A stretch of DNA of 64,000 bases, taken from positions 124,001 to 188,000 of the forward strand of contig NZ_JALEGT010000041.1 of assembly GCF_022763305.1 (NCBI RefSeq), given 5' to 3'. A program made the position numbers and the translations under genes. Of the stretch, positions 16,726 through 24,325 are shown one piece after another; position 1 is the stretch's first letter, and each line of letters starts with the position of its first letter. This DNA is from Marivita sp. (lineage in GTDB: Bacteria; Pseudomonadota; Alphaproteobacteria; Rhodobacterales; Rhodobacteraceae). A model generated the notes under the pieces. The model was not told the origin of the DNA. It saw only the letters and a program-made list of their open reading frames with translations, and did not search any database.

Positions 16726-17370
16726 GTGGGGTATATCAAATGGGCCTTCATCCTGACCTTCTGGGTCCTGTTCGCGTCTTTCCTGCATTACACGCTGCCG
16801 CAGCATGACATCGCGCGGATCACGGAAACTGATGTGCGCCGGATCGATCCGGGCGAAAACCGCTGGTTCTGGGCGCAGGCCGACATCGGCAGCGACGGCA
16901 CATTGGGGAACCGGGACGTGTTCTTCATCTCGACCGTGCGCGACAACGGGCGCGTGATGGTCTACCGCAACGAGGACACCGGCTGGAGCTGGCCGCCCTA
17001 TTTCAAGTTCGACACGTCGAACCTGCAGGCCGAGGCGGCGGACCTGCGCAGCACGGCGGCGAACCCGCAATGGGTGGTGATCAAGCATTACGGCTGGCGG
17101 AACGAGTTCTTCACCATCTTCCCGAACGCGATCAGCGTGCGGCCCGTGGACGGGCCGGATGTGCGGATCATCCCGTGGATCAATATCGTGATCCTGACGA
17201 CGTTGGCCGCGCTGTTCTGGGCTGTCTGGGTGCGCTGGCGGCGGTTCCGCATCGCGCGGATCGACCCGGTTCTCGAAGACGTCGAAGAGGGGTTCGAGTC
17301 CGTCGGTGATGGCATCGCACGCCGCCGCAGCGGGTTCCGGCGGTGGCTCGACAGCTGGAAGTCCAAGTAA
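16726..17370 (+). CDS. DUF1523 family membrane protein
   Basis: 214 residues from GTG 16726. N-terminal helix (IKWAFILTFWVLFASFLHYT), then LPQHDIARITETDVRRIDPG, NRWFWAQADIG and NRDVFFISTV, the stretches I associate with DUF1523. A second helix lies at ~145-168, so the middle domain would be periplasmic, and a basic C-terminal tail follows. Function of the family is unknown. Last gene of the 9352-17370 run; a LacI-type operator lies 38 bases after its stop. Confidence 0.75.
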   Translation: MGYIKWAFILTFWVLFASFLHYTLPQHDIARITETDVRRIDPGENRWFWAQADIGSDGTLGNRDVFFISTVRDNGRVMVYRNEDTGWSWPPYFKFDTSNLQAEAADLRSTAANPQWVVIKHYGWRNEFFTIFPNAISVRPVDGPDVRIIPWINIVILTTLAALFWAVWVRWRRFRIARIDPVLEDVEEGFESVGDGIARRRSGFRRWLDSWKSK

Positions 17371-17407
17371 CGCGCTTGCCAAAGCGGTGCGGTTTCGGTC
17401 AGTCTCG

Positions 17408-17421
17408 TGCAAACGCATGCA
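17408..17421. promoter_or_regulatory. LacI-family operator-like site before the lacI unit
   Basis: TGCAAACGCATGCA fits the LacI/GalR consensus TGNAANCGNTTNCA with one mismatch. It lies just upstream of the small frame at 17429 that is coupled to the LacI-family gene, as expected for autoregulation. A perfect match stands before soeA at 24304-24317. Confidence 0.55.
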
Positions 17422-17428
17422 GTGAGGA

Positions 17429-17623
17429 ATGATGGCAGGCGCGCGACCCGAACAGGCGGTTCTGACCCGCGATACGGACATGTCCAAGACCGAAGAGACA
17501 CGTCGGGTCATCGAAGGCATGGTCGATTTCCCGCATGTCCTGGCGCAGCTTGGCGTTGACGTGTTCGGTGGCGAGGGCTGGGAAGCCTATGATCGCGGGG
17601 AAAAGACCCCGCCTGCCCCATGA
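17429..17623 (+). CDS. Short protein, possibly the C-terminal remnant of an NTF2-like protein
   Basis: 64 residues from ATG 17429 (47 from ATG 17480). It overlaps the LacI gene start by ATGA. The segment VDFPHVLAQLGVDVFGG resembles the end of the NTF2-like protein at 5933-6925 (IDLLHLWAQQGVDLL), so it may be what remains of a third NTF2-like gene; no upstream part of such a gene is present between 17371 and 17428. It could also be a genuine small leader protein coupled to lacI translation. Ribosome site spacing is poor. Confidence 0.45.
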   Translation: MMAGARPEQAVLTRDTDMSKTEETRRVIEGMVDFPHVLAQLGVDVFGGEGWEAYDRGEKTPPAP

Positions 17624-18618
17624 CGACGACGCGCAAGATCACCTCTCTGGATGTGGCGAAACGCGCCGGGGTCAGCCGGTCTGCGGTAAGTCGGGTGTTC
17701 ACGCCCGGGGCTTCGGTCAGCGAACGCACGGCGTCCAAGGTGCGCGAGGCGGCCAATGCCTTGGGCTACAGGCCCAATGTCCTGGCCCGCGCGATGCTGA
17801 CCGGGAAGAGCAAGATCATCGGGCTGGTGGTGGCCTATCTCGACAACCATTTCTACCCGACCGTGCTGGAACTGCTGTCCGAGGCTTTGGAGCGCGAAGG
17901 CTATCACGTGCTGGTTTTCATGGCCGCCCACTCTGCGGACGATGTCGAGGACGTGGTGAGCCAGATCCTCGATTATCAGGTCGACGGGCTGATCCTTGCC
18001 TCCGTGTCCCTGAGTTCCGATCTTGCCAATCGCTGCCGCGCGTCCGGTGTGCCGGTGGTGCTGTTCAACCGCAAGCTCGAGGCCGAGGGCGAATTGGCGG
18101 TGGTGTCGGACAACCGCATGGGCGGGCGTCTGGCGGCGGAACATCTGATCTCGCTAGGGCGCACCCGGATCGGGCATATCGCGGGCTGGGAAGGCGCCAG
18201 CACGCAGCGCGACCGCGAGGCCGGGTTTATGGAAGGCCTGCGTGCTGCCGGGCTTGGCCTGTTTGCCCGCGAAGTCGGCGACTACCGCTTGCCGCGCGCC
18301 AAAGAAGCAGCACGGCGCATGTTCGACACGCTGGACAGGCCCGATGCGGTGTTCGTGGCGAATGACTACATGGCCTTCGGCGTGATGGATGTGCTGCGAT
18401 CGGAACTGGGTTTGCGCGTGCCGGACGATGTGGCGCTGATCGGGTTCGACGATGTGCCCAGCGCCGCTTGGCCCGCCTATGGCCTGACCACCATCCGACA
18501 GGATGCCGAAGCGATGGTGACAACGACGGTAGAGGCTTTGCTGTCGGAAATCGGCGGGACGGATGTGACATCCCCGGCCCCGTTGCCTGTTACTCTGGTG
18601 CGCCGCACCACGGCGTAG
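17620..18618 (+). CDS. LacI-family transcriptional regulator
   Basis: 332 residues. Residues ~6-56 are the LacI helix-turn-helix with hinge (SLDVAKRAGVSRSAVSRVFT ... LGYRPNVLARAM), followed by a periplasmic-binding-protein-like sensor domain (IIGLVVAYLDNHFYPTVLELL, VAGWEGAS-like loop, DDVALIGFDDVPSAAW). It is convergent with the soe/NTF2 operon (gap three bases). Operator-like sites in front of its own unit and in front of soeA make that operon its likely target. Effector unknown; sugar or carboxylate effectors are usual for the family. Confidence 0.88.
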   Translation: MTTTRKITSLDVAKRAGVSRSAVSRVFTPGASVSERTASKVREAANALGYRPNVLARAMLTGKSKIIGLVVAYLDNHFYPTVLELLSEALEREGYHVLVFMAAHSADDVEDVVSQILDYQVDGLILASVSLSSDLANRCRASGVPVVLFNRKLEAEGELAVVSDNRMGGRLAAEHLISLGRTRIGHIAGWEGASTQRDREAGFMEGLRAAGLGLFAREVGDYRLPRAKEAARRMFDTLDRPDAVFVANDYMAFGVMDVLRSELGLRVPDDVALIGFDDVPSAAWPAYGLTTIRQDAEAMVTTTVEALLSEIGGTDVTSPAPLPVTLVRRTTA

Positions 18619-18621
18619 CGG

Positions 18622-19605
18622 TCAGAGATCACCTGTCGCCAGCAGGATCTGTTTCCAAATGGTCGTCTCGTCGATCAACGTCCATTCACGGCGCAGGCCG
18701 TGTCGACCGAATTCGGCATGAGTGATGCCCATGATGTAAACCTCGGCTCCGGTGGGTGTGCCGAACATGCCCCAGCCGGAATGCTTGCCGTGCAGAGACC
18801 AGCGGACCGCAGCACGGGGCGCACAAAGGGGGTCTTCCATCCCGATCCGATGATCGACGGAAAACCGCGCGTCCGGGAAGGCCGCGTGCAGTTGCATCCA
18901 GAACCGGTCGGCATCCGTCCAGCCCGCGCCGGTTACATGTCCGGGATAAGCCAGTTCAGCTGCGCGGTCATAGCTTTCAGGGATCACGGAGAATTCGGCA
19001 TTGGCGATCCGCGTGAGGATATCTGCCAAAGCATGACCCCAAACGGAGTCATTGCCGCGGCCGGTGTAGGGACCGGGTTGGTCATTGGCCGGGGTCATCG
19101 GTTTGACGCAGGCTTCCGGCCCGCCTTCCCGCGCGATGAGGTCTCGGGTCCAATCGACCACATCCCGTCCCATCTGGCGGACAATCGCGCCCTGATCCCG
19201 CACCAGCCATTCATCATGGACACCGTTTTCGCGGCACCAACAGTCCGCAAGGATGCGATAGGCCAGTTTGCGCCCCGTCGGTGCGCCGTACATGCCCGGA
19301 CCGTCATGTGTGGCGGTGCAGTAGAGCCGATGCGAGGACAGAAAGCTGTCCTCGCCGGTGGCACACCAGATCACCTCCTCGCCCAGAAGCTGGCGATCCG
19401 GAAATTCGGCCAGCGTGGCCTTGGTCGCAGCGATGATCCCGGTATTACCCTTGATCACAGAGGCTGGGGACCGCACCACAAGCTCTGGGCCGTAGTACCG
19501 GTGCAGCGTGTGAATGCCGCGGTCTTCCCAGATGTCCTTGGTGATCCCGAGAATGTAATCGGGAACATCCTTCCAGCGCGCATCAAACCCCGGAAGGAAT
19601 GGCAT
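18622..19605 (-). CDS. NTF2/SnoaL-like protein with two tandem domains
   Basis: 327 residues. Two repeats: ~20-150 (HTLHRYYGPELVVRSPASV, IRG-free first barrel) and ~190-320 (NAEFSVIPESYDRAAELAYPGHVTG, LRREWTLIDETTIWKQI). Same general family as the protein at 5933-6925 but not close. It starts three bases after the soeC stop, so it is the last gene of the soeA-orf54-soeB-soeC unit. No reaction can be assigned; the family includes ester cyclases, dehydratases and binding proteins. Its place in a sulfite-oxidation operon is unexplained. Confidence 0.7.
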   Translation of the reverse strand: MPFLPGFDARWKDVPDYILGITKDIWEDRGIHTLHRYYGPELVVRSPASVIKGNTGIIAATKATLAEFPDRQLLGEEVIWCATGEDSFLSSHRLYCTATHDGPGMYGAPTGRKLAYRILADCWCRENGVHDEWLVRDQGAIVRQMGRDVVDWTRDLIAREGGPEACVKPMTPANDQPGPYTGRGNDSVWGHALADILTRIANAEFSVIPESYDRAAELAYPGHVTGAGWTDADRFWMQLHAAFPDARFSVDHRIGMEDPLCAPRAAVRWSLHGKHSGWGMFGTPTGAEVYIMGITHAEFGRHGLRREWTLIDETTIWKQILLATGDL

Positions 19606-19608
19606 GGA

Positions 19609-20481
19609 TCACCGCATCCCGTAATAAAGGCCGACAACGTGTTCCGCTTCTGCAAAGAACAGCCAGCGGGAGACCAGAACGCCGGCGATATGGCTGATCA
19701 GGGCCAGCAGGCCGAAGATATGCGGATAGGGCAGCAACAGCAGGAAGACGGGAACGACCAGCATCAGCACCAGTGCGATCATCCGCAGCTTCTGCGCATG
19801 TCTGCGGCCGACGGTGTAGACCATCTCGTTCAGCAGGTAGTTGGTGCCGGTATGCGGCGGCTCGAAGGCGCGGACCTCACCGATATTGCCAAGGCCGGTC
19901 GCGGTCTTGAGATCGGTGCCGCTTTCCTTGAACCGCGTGTCGCCGGTTTTCCACCAGAGCGCCTGCAGGCCGCCCGCCACCAAGAGCAGGACCAGACCGA
20001 TGGTGACCCGACCCGAAAGCAGCGCCCCGCCTGCAATCGACAACGACAGGAACAGGGCCGAGGTCAGCGCGGTGTTCCAACGCGGCACGGTCTTGAGCTG
20101 GGCGTAGATCATCGAGGTGGTGTAGACGGTCGCCAGCGAAAAGGCCGCACCGATCCAACCGAGGATGGACACCTGCGTATCGAAGAATACCAGCAGGAAG
20201 GCGTAGATCCCCATGATCACCAACGCCGCAACGGCGCACCACGCCTCGCGGCTGAGCCAGCTTGTCTGCCATTGAGTGAACGCCTTGATCGCCCGCTCGG
20301 GACGGCCAAGGTGGAAGGTCGAGGAGATCAGACCTCCGACCGCCAAGGCATAGGCAATCGCGAAGAACGCGAAGGCGACCCAACCGGTTGGCGCTGTGGG
20401 GTCGATGCCAAGCCAGAAGAGCAGACCCAAGCCCAGACCAGAGAACGTGCTGAAGGCGATGATGGACGGAGCCGGGTGCAT
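19609..20481 (-). CDS. soeC: DmsC/NrfD-type membrane subunit of sulfite dehydrogenase
   Basis: 290 residues from ATG 20481 (GGAGAA upstream); longer in-frame starts lie inside soeB. About eight hydrophobic helices, starting IIAFSTFSGLGLGLLFWLG. DmsC-type subunits anchor a molybdenum enzyme to the inner membrane and pass electrons to or from quinone. It shares one base with the soeB stop (TGATG). With SoeA and SoeB it would form the cytoplasm-facing sulfite:quinone oxidoreductase. A DMSO-reductase-like role cannot be excluded from this subunit alone. Confidence 0.8.
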   Translation of the reverse strand: MHPAPSIIAFSTFSGLGLGLLFWLGIDPTAPTGWVAFAFFAIAYALAVGGLISSTFHLGRPERAIKAFTQWQTSWLSREAWCAVAALVIMGIYAFLLVFFDTQVSILGWIGAAFSLATVYTTSMIYAQLKTVPRWNTALTSALFLSLSIAGGALLSGRVTIGLVLLLVAGGLQALWWKTGDTRFKESGTDLKTATGLGNIGEVRAFEPPHTGTNYLLNEMVYTVGRRHAQKLRMIALVLMLVVPVFLLLLPYPHIFGLLALISHIAGVLVSRWLFFAEAEHVVGLYYGMR

Positions 20482-21230
20482 CAGAGTTTCTCCAGCGTCT
20501 TGTCGAGCCATCCAAGAAAGCCCTTCGGCTCTTCCACCACGGGGGCAAGAAGCGGGGCGAGGATGTCGATTTCTTCGTTCAGCCGGTCCTTGGGACGCGG
20601 CGGCAGGTATTTGTTGACGGGCTTGGTGCCCTGTTCCGGCATCAGGTCCATCCCGCCGCGTTCGGCAACAAGCTGGCTGACCTCACTATCCGGATCACCC
20701 AGATCGCCGAAGTGACGGGCATTCGACGGGCAGGTGCGCACGCAGGCGGGCACGCGGTCTTCCTCGGGGAGGTTCTCGTTATAGATGCGATCCACGCAAA
20801 GGGTGCATTTCTTCATCACCCCCTCGGCCTTGTCCAACTCACGGGCACCATAGGGACAGGCCCAGGCACACAGACCGCAGCCGATGCAGTCTTTCTCGTT
20901 CACCAGAACGATCCCGTCCTCGGTGCGTTTGTAGCTGGCCCCGGTCGGGCAGACGGTCACGCAGGGCGCGTCTTCGCAATGCAGACAGGATTTCGGGAAA
21001 TGGATGAGCTGTGCTGGGCCGCTTTCCGGCTGGACCTCGTAGGAATGAACCCGGTTGAGGAAGGTGCCGGACGGGTCCGCGCCGTAGGGATTCTGATCCG
21101 ACAGGGGCGCGCCGTAGTTTTCGGTGTTCCAGCCTTTGCAGGACACGACACAGGCATGGCAGCCGACACAGGTGTCGAGGTCGATCACCAGACCCATCTT
21201 GCGCTCGGTCTTTTCGGGAAGCTGCGTCAT
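20481..21230 (-). CDS. soeB: Iron-sulfur subunit of sulfite dehydrogenase
   Basis: 249 residues. Four cysteine clusters for four [4Fe-4S] centres: CVGCHACVVSC, CLHCEDAPCVTVCP, CIGCGLCAWACP and CTLCVDRI...CVRTCP. This is the DmsB/PhsB electron-transfer family. Electrons from the molybdenum site of SoeA would flow through it to the quinone site of SoeC. It overlaps the stop of the 54-residue membrane protein by ATGA, so the two are translationally coupled. Confidence 0.85.
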   Translation of the reverse strand: MTQLPEKTERKMGLVIDLDTCVGCHACVVSCKGWNTENYGAPLSDQNPYGADPSGTFLNRVHSYEVQPESGPAQLIHFPKSCLHCEDAPCVTVCPTGASYKRTEDGIVLVNEKDCIGCGLCAWACPYGARELDKAEGVMKKCTLCVDRIYNENLPEEDRVPACVRTCPSNARHFGDLGDPDSEVSQLVAERGGMDLMPEQGTKPVNKYLPPRPKDRLNEEIDILAPLLAPVVEEPKGFLGWLDKTLEKL

Positions 21231-21391
21231 GCGGTGCGGTCCTCCGTGATCGTGATGATGGGTGCTGGCGCGAACCCGATCGGCTGTTCGGCCTCTTTGT
21301 CCCAGGTTGCGACGAACCAGATGAACGATCCTGCCATGCCGATCAGCACGACAGCGATGGCCAAGAGCGTGGCTTTCACGGCAGTGCTCAT
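21227..21391 (-). CDS. 54-residue single-span membrane protein inside the soe operon
   Basis: Starts at ATG 21391, which overlaps the soeA stop, and ends at 21227 overlapping the soeB start, both by ATGA. One membrane helix (AIAVVLIGMAGSFIWFVATW, residues ~11-30) after a short N-terminus, then an acidic/proline tail (KEAEQPIGFAPAPIITITE). Full coupling on both sides argues that it is a real gene and a part or assembly factor of the complex. I know of no assigned family. Too short for a usual gene-length cut-off and easy to miss. Confidence 0.7.
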   Translation of the reverse strand: MSTAVKATLLAIAVVLIGMAGSFIWFVATWDKEAEQPIGFAPAPIITITEDRTA

Positions 21392-24216
21392 GACTCCACC
21401 TTCCAGCGCAGTTCGTCTGGTCCCTTGCCGACTGGAGATTTCAGTTCATCGAACACCGGGTGGGATTCAGACGGGCCATCGACCTTTTCGATCTTCACCC
21501 GCAGGTCAAACCACGCCGCCTGCCCGGTGATCGGGTCTGAGTTCGCCCAGCGCAACCCATCGCCTTTCGGCGGCAGCAGTTCGTGGATCAGGTGATTGAG
21601 CAGGAAGCCCTTGGTCGCCTCGGGCGCATCCTTGTCGAGCGCCCATGCGCCTTTGCGTTTGCCGATGGCGTTCCACGTCCAGACCGTGTTTTCGTTGAGC
21701 GCCGCCATGTGCGCGACGGGCACAGTGATATTGCCATGGGCCGAGGTCACACGCGCCCAGTCGCCAGTGTTGAACCCGCGCTTTTCCCAGAGCTTCGTCG
21801 GCAGATAAAGCGGATTTCGGCCATGGATCTGGCGCAGCCATGCGTTCTGCGTGCCCCAGGAGTGGTACATCGCCATAGGCCGTTGGGTCAGCGCGTGGAT
21901 CGCGAATTCCTCGGTATCGACGCGGCTGTCCTCGAACGGGGCGTACCAGATCGGCAGCGGGTCGAGCGTTTCCTTGATCCGCTCACGCAGATGATCCGGT
22001 GGCTGGCGGTCGCCATGCCCTTCGGCGGCCAGTTGGAACTTGCGCATCGGCTCAACGTAAAGCTGGAAGATGTAGGGCGCCGCCGCATCGTAAAGGCCGA
22101 TTTCCACCGCCCAGTCCTGATAGGCTTTGTTCCACGGTTTGTAGTACAGCCCCTCTTCGGGCACATGCGCCATCCAGAACCCGCCATTGGCGATGTAGCT
22201 GTCAAGCTGCGCCTCGTTCACGTCGCCGCGCCCGCCGGTCAGACCGTTCTCGCCCATGCGCCACCCTGCAAGCGGGCCAACACCGGGGCGGCGCTGGTGA
22301 TTGGTGATGTAGTCGGCGTAATCGGCGTATTTCTGACTGCCGTCCTCGTTCACGAAACCGGGCAGGTCGAGCTTTGCACCCAGTTCGCACAGCACGGATT
22401 GGAACCCGCGCACATCGCGGTCCGGCTCCACCACAGGCCAACGGATCGCATCCGCTGCCGCGTCCGCCTCGCAGATCGGACGGTCGAGGAGCGAGATGCA
22501 GTCGTGCCGTTCAAGATAGGTCGTGTCGGGCAGGATCAGGTCGGCATAGGCGACCATCTCGGACGAGTAGGCATCGGAATAGATGATGCGCGGGATCACG
22601 TAGTCGCCGTTCTCATCCTTGTCGGTAAGCATCTTCATCACGCCCGACGTGTTCATCGTCGAGTTCCACGACATGTTCGCCATGTACATGAACAGCGTGT
22701 CGATCTTGTAGGGATCGCCTGCATAGGCGTTCGAGATGACCATGTGCATCAGGCCATGGGCGCTCATCGGGTTTTCCCATGTGAACGCTTTGTCGATGCG
22801 TGCAGGCGTGCCGTCTTCCTTGAGGCAGAGGTCATCCGGCCCATGCACAAAGCCCAGATGCGGCCCGTCCAGCGGCTTGCCCGGCGTCACCTTGCAGTGC
22901 GGCTTGGGATGGGCTGTTGCGGGCTTGGGGTAAGGCGGTTTGAAGCGGAACCCGCCGGGGGTTTCGACCGCACCCAGCAGGATTTGCAGCACATGCAGCG
23001 CCCGGCAGGTCTGGAAGCCGTTGGAATGCGCGCTGATCCCGCGCATCGCGTGGAAGCTGACCGGGCGACCCAGCATCTTGTCATGCTTTTCGCCCCGGAA
23101 ATCCGTCCATGGCTGGTCGATCTCGATGGCCTCGTCAAAGGCGACGCGGGCAATCTCGGCCGCGATGCGTTTGATCTTGGTGGCGGACACGCCGCAGGTT
23201 TCTGCCACAGCCTCAGGCGCGTATTGCGGATCGAGATAGCGCTCGGCCATCAGGTGCATGACGGTCTTGTGCGTGATCCCGGCATGGCGGTAGCTGGCGG
23301 CAAGGTCGGGTTTGACGCCGGGCTGATCGAACGGGGTCAGCTTGCCCGTCACCCGGTCCATGACCAGCGGCTTGCCGTTGTCATCCTTGAGGAACAGCCC
23401 GTGTTCCGGCGATTTCGTGTCGCCATTCACCAGAACCGGCGCGTTGGTGTAGCGGGCAAGGTAGTCGAGGTCGATCTTCCCGGCCTTCATCAACTCATGC
23501 ACCAGCGACAGGATGAACAACCCATCGGTGCCCGGCGTGATGCCAACCCAGTCATCGGCAATCGCGTTGTAGCCGGTGCGGATCGGGTTGACGCCGATTA
23601 CCTTGGCCCCGCGTGCCTTGATCTTGCCAAGGCCCATCTTGATCGGGTTGCTGTCGTGATCCTCGGCCACGCCGAAAAGCATGAACAACTTGGTGTGGTC
23701 CCAGTCGGGCTGACCAAATTCCCAGAACGCGCCGCCCATTGTGTAGATACCGGCGGCAGCCATGTTGACGGAACAGAACCCGCCATGGGCTGCATAGTTC
23801 GGCGTGCCGAAATTCTGCGCCCAGAAGCTGGTGAAGGATTGCGACTGGTCGCGCCCGGTGAAAAATGCCAACTTTTCGGGGGCTGTGTCGCGGATCGGTT
23901 TGAGCCAGTCTGTTGCGATCTGCAGCGCCTCGCCCCATGAGATCTCTTCGAACTCACCCGATCCTCGCGGGCCCACGCGCTTCAACGGCGCACGCAGGCG
24001 AGATGGTGCGTTGTGCTGCATGATGCCCGCGCTGCCCTTGGCACATAGGACACCCCGGTTCACCGGATGGTCCCGGTTGCCTTCGATATAGGCGACCTTT
24101 CCGTCCTTCATATGCACGTTGATCCCGCAGCGGCAGGCGCACATGTAGCAGGTGGTCTTGCGCACCTCATCCGAGACTTTCGGTGACAGGTTCAGCTCTG
24201 GCTGGACGTGGCCCAT
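21388..24216 (-). CDS. soeA: Molybdopterin subunit of cytoplasmic sulfite dehydrogenase
   Basis: 942 residues. A [4Fe-4S] motif Cys23-x2-Cys26-x3-Cys30-x27-Cys58 opens the chain, followed by the DMSO-reductase-family bis-MGD fold (SWGEALQIATDWL, FTGRDQS, VIGVNPIRTGYNAIAD). There is no twin-arginine signal, so unlike DmsA it stays in the cytoplasm. The subunit set, the lack of a Tat signal and the xsc-pta-ackA neighbours match SoeABC of Allochromatium and of Ruegeria, which oxidises sulfite released from sulfonates. A consensus LacI operator lies ~90 bases upstream. Confidence 0.82.
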   Translation of the reverse strand: MGHVQPELNLSPKVSDEVRKTTCYMCACRCGINVHMKDGKVAYIEGNRDHPVNRGVLCAKGSAGIMQHNAPSRLRAPLKRVGPRGSGEFEEISWGEALQIATDWLKPIRDTAPEKLAFFTGRDQSQSFTSFWAQNFGTPNYAAHGGFCSVNMAAAGIYTMGGAFWEFGQPDWDHTKLFMLFGVAEDHDSNPIKMGLGKIKARGAKVIGVNPIRTGYNAIADDWVGITPGTDGLFILSLVHELMKAGKIDLDYLARYTNAPVLVNGDTKSPEHGLFLKDDNGKPLVMDRVTGKLTPFDQPGVKPDLAASYRHAGITHKTVMHLMAERYLDPQYAPEAVAETCGVSATKIKRIAAEIARVAFDEAIEIDQPWTDFRGEKHDKMLGRPVSFHAMRGISAHSNGFQTCRALHVLQILLGAVETPGGFRFKPPYPKPATAHPKPHCKVTPGKPLDGPHLGFVHGPDDLCLKEDGTPARIDKAFTWENPMSAHGLMHMVISNAYAGDPYKIDTLFMYMANMSWNSTMNTSGVMKMLTDKDENGDYVIPRIIYSDAYSSEMVAYADLILPDTTYLERHDCISLLDRPICEADAAADAIRWPVVEPDRDVRGFQSVLCELGAKLDLPGFVNEDGSQKYADYADYITNHQRRPGVGPLAGWRMGENGLTGGRGDVNEAQLDSYIANGGFWMAHVPEEGLYYKPWNKAYQDWAVEIGLYDAAAPYIFQLYVEPMRKFQLAAEGHGDRQPPDHLRERIKETLDPLPIWYAPFEDSRVDTEEFAIHALTQRPMAMYHSWGTQNAWLRQIHGRNPLYLPTKLWEKRGFNTGDWARVTSAHGNITVPVAHMAALNENTVWTWNAIGKRKGAWALDKDAPEATKGFLLNHLIHELLPPKGDGLRWANSDPITGQAAWFDLRVKIEKVDGPSESHPVFDELKSPVGKGPDELRWKVES

Positions 24217-24302
24217 ATCTATCCTCCCTGATCCGCCGGGTGTCGCCCCGGTCGGAGTTGGCGACAGTGTTCATGTTTCTGCGCCGATGGTAAAGGCGCA
24301 TT

Positions 24303-24318
24303 ATGCAAGCGCTTACAT
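24303..24318. promoter_or_regulatory. LacI-family operator upstream of soeA
   Basis: ATGCAAGCGCTTACAT is a near-perfect palindrome around AAGCGCTT, and its 14-base core (24304-24317) matches TGNAANCGNTTNCA at every fixed position. It lies in the 109-base gap between the citrate synthase stop and the soeA start, 87-101 bases before the soeA ATG. The only LacI-family gene in the window is at 17620-18618. Confidence 0.65.
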
Positions 24319-24325
24319 ATCCGTC

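Noticed and set aside
9352-17370. Prophage or mobile element
   Set aside because: No integrase, capsid, terminase, tRNA target or direct repeats; the core genes have host-like composition.
18700-20715. 671-codon forward frame across the NTF2-like and soeC genes
   Set aside because: Runs antisense through two genes with clear products and ends in low-complexity Gln/Arg-rich sequence.
21583-23940. 785-codon open frame antisense to soeA
   Set aside because: Low-complexity His/Arg/Val-rich translation typical of an antisense shadow; soeA carries Fe-S and Mo-cofactor motifs.
19609-24216. DMSO reductase DmsABC instead of SoeABC
   Set aside because: The large subunit has no twin-arginine signal, and the genes sit beside xsc, pta and ackA, as in known soe loci. 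Kept as a minor alternative.
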